Positions 13,578 through 17,486 of a DNA stretch of 17,486 bases are shown in pieces. The notes under the pieces were generated by a model. It did no database searches. It saw nothing but the letters and a program-made list of their open reading frames with translations, and was not told where the DNA came from. Made by a program: the position numbers and the translations under genes. Position 1 is the first letter of the stretch. The number at the start of each line of letters is the position of its first letter. Source of the DNA: Bifidobacteriaceae bacterium (GTDB taxonomy: Bacteria > Actinomycetota > Actinomycetes > Actinomycetales > WQXJ01); contig JAITLE010000095.1 in the NCBI GenBank assembly GCA_031278075.1, positions 1 through 17,486 on the forward strand, given 5' to 3'.

Positions 13578-14914
13578 TCCCAGGCGGCGTCCCGGGCGGG
13601 CGGTGGGCGCCGCCCCAGGCTTGGCGCGCGCTCGACGCCTCAGTCGACGTGCCCGGATCGAAGTCCCTGACCGCACGATATTTGGTGGCCGCCGCGCTGG
13701 CGGACGGCCCCAGCCTGATCCGGGGCGCGTTGCGCGCCCGAGACACCGATTTGATGGCCGCGGCGCTCAGCGCCTTGGGTTCACGGATCGAGCCCCAGGA
13801 CACACCGCCGCCCCAACCTGAGCCACCCCGCGGAGCCGGCCAACCGCCCCCAGCAGCCCGTGGCGTCGACCTGTTGGTCGAGCCCGGTCCGCTCAGGGGC
13901 GGCGCCGTGGACGTGGGACTGGCCGGGACCGTCATGCGGTTCTTGGCGCCGGTGGCGGCCCTCGCGGACGGGACGACCCGTTTCACCGGCGATCCGGCCG
14001 CGGCCCGGCGACCCATCGGTCCGCTGCTCGACGCCCTCGAGCGCCTCGGCGTGGCGACACGCCGCCCGGTAGGGGCGTCCCTCCCGTTCGAAGTGTCCGG
14101 CCGGGGACGTGTGGCCGGCGGACCAGTCACCTTGGACGCCAGCGCGTCCAGCCAGTTCCTCAGCGCGCTGCTGCTGGCGGCGCCCCGCTTCGCGGCGGGC
14201 GCCCGCGTCGTCTTAGAACCGCGGCGGCTCCCCAGCCGGCCCCACGTGGCCATGACCCTTGAGGCTCTGGCCGCCTTCGGCGCCCGATCCACGGCCCACG
14301 GAGACTACGCCTGGGAGGTCGCGCCGGGCGGCCTCGCCGGCCGTGAGATCACGGTCGAACCCGATCTCACCAGCGCGGCGCCGTTCCTCGCAGCCGCCTT
14401 GGTGGCGCCCGGCACGGTGCGCTTGCGTGGTTGGCCGCGCCGCACCACCCAGGCGGGGGCGCTCATGCTCGACTACTTGACCGCCTTCGGCGGCCAAACC
14501 GCCTGGCGGGACGGGGCTCTCGCCGCGACCGGGACCGGCCCGATCTCTCCGGTCCGCCTCGACCTCAGGGACGCCGGTGAGCTGACGCCCGTCGTGGCCG
14601 CGCTGGCGACGCTGGCCGACGGCCCAAGCCGGCTGGACGGCATCGCCCACCTGCGCGGACACGAGACCGACCGGCTCGCCGCGCTCGAACGCGAGATCAA
14701 CCGGCTGGGGGCGCGCGCCGAGCAGACCGCCGACGGCATCACGATCACGCCCGCTCCGCTGCGCGGCGCCCTGGTGCGGACCTACGGCGACCACCGGATG
14801 GCGATGTTCGGGGCGGTGGTGGCGCTCAAGACACCCGGCGTGGTGGTCGAGGACCTGGGCGCCACCGCGAAGACGTTCCCCGGCTTCGCCGCCGCCTGGG
14901 AGGCGATGCTGTGA
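13574..14914 (+). CDS. aroA: 3-phosphoshikimate 1-carboxyvinyltransferase (EPSP synthase)
   Basis: This 446-residue enzyme joins shikimate-3-phosphate and phosphoenolpyruvate in the shikimate pathway for aromatic amino acids. It shows the N-terminal PGSKSLTARYLVAAALA loop (27-43, K30 and R35 kept), GLAGTVMRF (115-123), SASSQFLSALLLAAPRF, HETDRL, TYGDHRMAMFGAVVAL and the C-terminal KTFPGF. Most are the actinobacterial forms of the family motifs. Two oddities: the usual Asn of SLTNR is Ala34, and a Pro-rich insert of about 20 residues (74-96) interrupts the region after the first domain strand. The GTG at 13574 overlaps the doxX stop (GTGA). The much longer upstream open frame is the doxX shadow. 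The TGA in turn overlaps the rsgA start. Confidence 0.95.
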   Translation: MIPGGVPGGRWAPPQAWRALDASVDVPGSKSLTARYLVAAALADGPSLIRGALRARDTDLMAAALSALGSRIEPQDTPPPQPEPPRGAGQPPPAARGVDLLVEPGPLRGGAVDVGLAGTVMRFLAPVAALADGTTRFTGDPAAARRPIGPLLDALERLGVATRRPVGASLPFEVSGRGRVAGGPVTLDASASSQFLSALLLAAPRFAAGARVVLEPRRLPSRPHVAMTLEALAAFGARSTAHGDYAWEVAPGGLAGREITVEPDLTSAAPFLAAALVAPGTVRLRGWPRRTTQAGALMLDYLTAFGGQTAWRDGALAATGTGPISPVRLDLRDAGELTPVVAALATLADGPSRLDGIAHLRGHETDRLAALEREINRLGARAEQTADGITITPAPLRGALVRTYGDHRMAMFGAVVALKTPGVVVEDLGATAKTFPGFAAAWEAML

Positions 14915-15912
14915 GTGGCCGCTGGGACCACCTGACGGACGATGACGTGCGCGTGCGCCCCAGCCGTGGCTCCAGGCCGCGGACCAAGACCAGGCCGGAG
15001 CACGCCCAAGCTGAGCCAGGCTTCGTCGCCGCCGTCGACCGGGGGCGACACAAGGTGCGCCTGGGCGAACGTTGGGTGGTCGCGGCCAAGGCCCGCGAGC
15101 TGGGCCAACGGGCGGTGGTGGTGGGCGACCAAGCCCACCTCGTCGGGGACCTCAGCGGCCAAGCGGGGACCTTGGCGCGGATCGTGCGGCTCACGCCGCG
15201 GCGCACCGAGCTGCGGCGCGCCACCGACGAGGGCCGCGGGCGCGAACGGGTGGTCGTGGCGAACGCCGACTTGATGGTGATCGTGGCCTCGGCGGCATCG
15301 CCCGCGCCCAAACCGGGGCTGATCGACCGGCAGCTGGTGGCCGCCCACCACGCGGGGCTCGAGGCGATGATCTGTTTGACGAAGTCGGATCTGGCCCAGG
15401 CGACCGAGGTGAAGACGCTCTACGCCGCGCTCGGGGTCAGCGTGGTGGAGACCGCTCTCGGGCGCGGGGGGCTGGTGGGTTTGGACAAGCTGGCGGCGGC
15501 GCTGGCGGAACGGGTCACGGTGCTGGTGGGACATTCCGGAGTGGGCAAGTCCACGCTGATCAACGCCCTGATCCCCGGCGCGAGCCGGGCGATCGGCGAG
15601 GTCAACAAGGTCACCGGCAAGGGACGCCACACATCCTCCTCCGCGGTGGCGCTGCCGCTGCCCGGCGGAGGCTGGGCCATCGACACGCCCGGAGTGCGGT
15701 CCTTCGGGTTGGGTCACCTAGACCGCGCGGAGGTGCTGGAGGCGTTCAAGGATCTGGCCGTCGAGGCGGTCCACTGCGCGCGCGGTTGCTCACACGGCCC
15801 TGACGCGCGAAACTGCTGGCTGGAACAATGGGCCGCGGGCTCACCCGTCAGGCGAGCCCGCCTCGAATCGTACCGACGCATCACCGCCAGCCTCCCCACG
15901 CCAGGCCATTAG
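14911..15912 (+). CDS. rsgA: Ribosome small subunit-dependent GTPase RsgA
   Basis: This 333-residue protein is a circularly permuted GTPase that checks late 30S subunit maturation. The order is an OB-fold region (about 35-105), G4 TKSD (157-160), G1 GHSGVGKS (207-214), G2-like GRHTSSS (238-244), G3 DTPG (258-261) and a C-terminal zinc site with C289, C293, H295 and C302. The permuted G4-G1-G3 order is diagnostic. It has an N-terminal basic tail of about 30 residues (RPSRGSRPRTKTRPE). The GTG start overlaps the aroA stop (GTGA). The TAG stop is shared with a TAGGCT -10-like element that may serve hisN. Confidence 0.96.
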   Translation: MSGRWDHLTDDDVRVRPSRGSRPRTKTRPEHAQAEPGFVAAVDRGRHKVRLGERWVVAAKARELGQRAVVVGDQAHLVGDLSGQAGTLARIVRLTPRRTELRRATDEGRGRERVVVANADLMVIVASAASPAPKPGLIDRQLVAAHHAGLEAMICLTKSDLAQATEVKTLYAALGVSVVETALGRGGLVGLDKLAAALAERVTVLVGHSGVGKSTLINALIPGASRAIGEVNKVTGKGRHTSSSAVALPLPGGGWAIDTPGVRSFGLGHLDRAEVLEAFKDLAVEAVHCARGCSHGPDARNCWLEQWAAGSPVRRARLESYRRITASLPTPGH

Positions 15913-15915
15913 GCT
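15910..15915 (+). promoter_or_regulatory. Predicted -10 element of hisN overlapping the rsgA stop
   Basis: TAGGCT begins with the TAG stop codon of rsgA. It would place transcription start near 15922 and give a leader of about 26 nt with a strong AAGGAAGGA ribosome binding site. The -35 region is not convincing, so hisN may also be read with the doxX-aroA-rsgA operon. Confidence 0.4.
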
Positions 15916-15947
15916 CTGTGTGGGCAATCGAAGAAGGAAGGACCGAA

Positions 15948-16865
15948 ATGGCCAGGGACAAGCAGCGGGAGACCAAAGAAGACAAGAGCCGCAAGGCGTA
16001 CCTGGAGCAGCTTGCGGCGTCGCAGGCGGCGCCGGCGGCGCCCGACGCGTACATCGACGACCTGCGCCTCGCGTTGACGCTGGCGGATCGGGTCGACCAA
16101 CTCACCCTGGCCCGCTTCGGGGCGCGCGATCTCACAGTCGACCAGAAGGAAGACGAGACCCCCGTGACCGACGCGGACATCAAAGCCGAGGAGTTCTTAC
16201 GCGACCAACTGGCCCGCACCCGCCCGGACGACACAGTGCTCGGCGAGGAGTTCGGCGGTTCCAAGGCCTCAAAACTCGCGAAGATCCAGCAGGCCCGCAC
16301 CCGCGCGTGGGTGCTCGACCCACTCGACGGGCCCGCCAACTTTGTGCGCGGCGTGCCGATCTGGGCCACCTTGATCGGTTTGATCGCTGACGGCCGGGCG
16401 GCCGTGGGCGTGGTCTCGGCGCCAGCCCTCGGCGCCAGGTGGTTCGCCGCCGCCGGCTACGGCGCCTGGAAAGGCGCGAACCTGGACTCCGCCAAACAGC
16501 TCAGAGTCTCAAAAACCAAGAAGCTCGGCGAGGCGTGCCTGTCCTACTCGTCGCTGGCCGGCTGGGAAGATCAGGGCAGGCTGCCCGGATTTGTCCGCCT
16601 CGCCGGGGACGTCGGCCGGACCAGGGCGTTCGGCGACTTCTGGAGTTACATGCTGCTCGCCGAGGGAGCGATCGACATCGCGACCGAACCCGAGTTGGCG
16701 CCCCACGACATGGCGGCGGTCGCCGTGGTGGTGACGGAAGCCGGCGGACGCTTCACCGACACGCGCGGCAAAGTGACCGGACCGTTCGGCGCCGACGCGC
16801 TCGCCACCAACGGCCGCCTCCACGACAGGGTGACGCCGTACCTCAGCGGCAACGGCGCCAAGTAG
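15948..16865 (+). CDS. hisN: HisN-like histidinol-phosphatase, inositol monophosphatase family
   Basis: This 305-residue protein belongs to the Mg-dependent inositol monophosphatase family and resembles actinobacterial HisN, which removes phosphate from histidinol phosphate. Metal-site motifs are TPVTDAD (D75), GEEFGG (E100/E101), DPLDGP (D124, D127) and APHDMAA. The segment NFVRGVPIWATLIGL is HisN-like. The residue after DPLDG is Pro129, where the family has Thr (DPIDGT), a position linked to catalysis in human IMPase. A charged, Ala/Pro-rich N-terminal extension of about 33 residues (MARDKQRETKEDKSRKAY...) precedes the normal fold start. The ATG at 15948 follows AAGGAAGGA by 6 nt, which decides this start over upstream codons inside rsgA. 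It is convergent with secA. Because of the Thr-to-Pro change, substrate and activity are less certain than the family. Confidence 0.85.
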   Translation: MARDKQRETKEDKSRKAYLEQLAASQAAPAAPDAYIDDLRLALTLADRVDQLTLARFGARDLTVDQKEDETPVTDADIKAEEFLRDQLARTRPDDTVLGEEFGGSKASKLAKIQQARTRAWVLDPLDGPANFVRGVPIWATLIGLIADGRAAVGVVSAPALGARWFAAAGYGAWKGANLDSAKQLRVSKTKKLGEACLSYSSLAGWEDQGRLPGFVRLAGDVGRTRAFGDFWSYMLLAEGAIDIATEPELAPHDMAAVAVVVTEAGGRFTDTRGKVTGPFGADALATNGRLHDRVTPYLSGNGAK

Positions 16866-16898
16866 CCGACCGGCGAAGCCGCCGGGCCCCGGCTGGCG

Positions 16899-16909
<11 letters not shown>
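16854..16909. terminator. Large inverted repeat spanning the hisN and secA stop codons
   Basis: GGCGC-C-AAGTAGC (16854-16866) pairs with GCTACTT-GCGCC (16898-16909) over 12 bp with a single bulged C. The enclosed GC-rich bases (ACCGG against CCGGCT) can add partial pairing. Both convergent genes end in Lys-stop (AAG TAG), and both stop codons lie in the arms. It is well placed as a shared bidirectional terminator, though no U-tract follows. Confidence 0.6.

Positions 16910-17486
<577 letters not shown>

Overview
The window is a compact, GC-rich chromosomal segment of an actinobacterium (Actinomycetota). Several independent signs support this: a SigR/RsrA thiol-stress pair with a SigR-type promoter, a 24-residue bL37-like ribosomal protein, a DtxR/IdeR-type iron box, TAGGCT-type -10 elements, many GTG starts, and the gene sets ftsE-ftsX-M23 peptidase-smpB and aroA-rsgA-hisN. 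I cannot name the genus. Nearly all genes are chromosomal housekeeping. I see no phage, IS element with ends, CRISPR array, rRNA or tRNA. The DUF222/HNH gene at the left edge belongs to a family that is often multicopy and accessory.

Layout. 107-1681 (+) is a DUF222-HNH nuclease-like protein. 6406-1802 (-) is a likely operon of a lipoprotein, a MacA-like adaptor with a peptidoglycan-binding domain, and a fused MacB-like ATPase/permease. 6407-6922 is a 516-bp gap holding divergent promoters and a good match to an iron-regulator box. 6923-7231 (+) is a protein with two tandem four-cysteine DUF1540 repeats, convergent with ppk2 (8129-7248, -). Then, all on the minus strand and reading leftward from 11745, come ftsE, ftsX, an M23/EnvC-like hydrolase and smpB. 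A 24-codon ribosomal protein gene lies at 11949-12023 (+). It converges on sigR-rsrA (13055-12052, -), which is divergent from a doxX-aroA-rsgA operon followed by hisN (13122-16865, +). The window ends in the 3' end of secA (-).

How the genes work together. FtsE/FtsX and the coiled-coil M23 protein form a division-linked cell-wall hydrolysis module. SmpB acts in ribosome rescue. SigR/RsrA is a redox switch, and its upstream region matches the SigR autoregulatory promoter; a second -10 inside the gene suggests a long and a short sigma form. DoxX-AroA-RsgA are joined by GTGA stop/start overlaps, and hisN follows with its own ribosome binding site. The lipoprotein-adaptor-MacB set is probably an envelope export or stress system of unknown substrate.

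Points most worth a second look: the iron-box-controlled DUF1540 protein; two predicted SigR isoforms; a Thr-to-Pro change in the metal-binding motif of the HisN-like phosphatase; a large hairpin that overlaps both convergent stop codons of hisN and secA; the 24-aa ribosomal protein; and several start codons 6-9 nt downstream of a -10 element, which suggests leaderless mRNAs.
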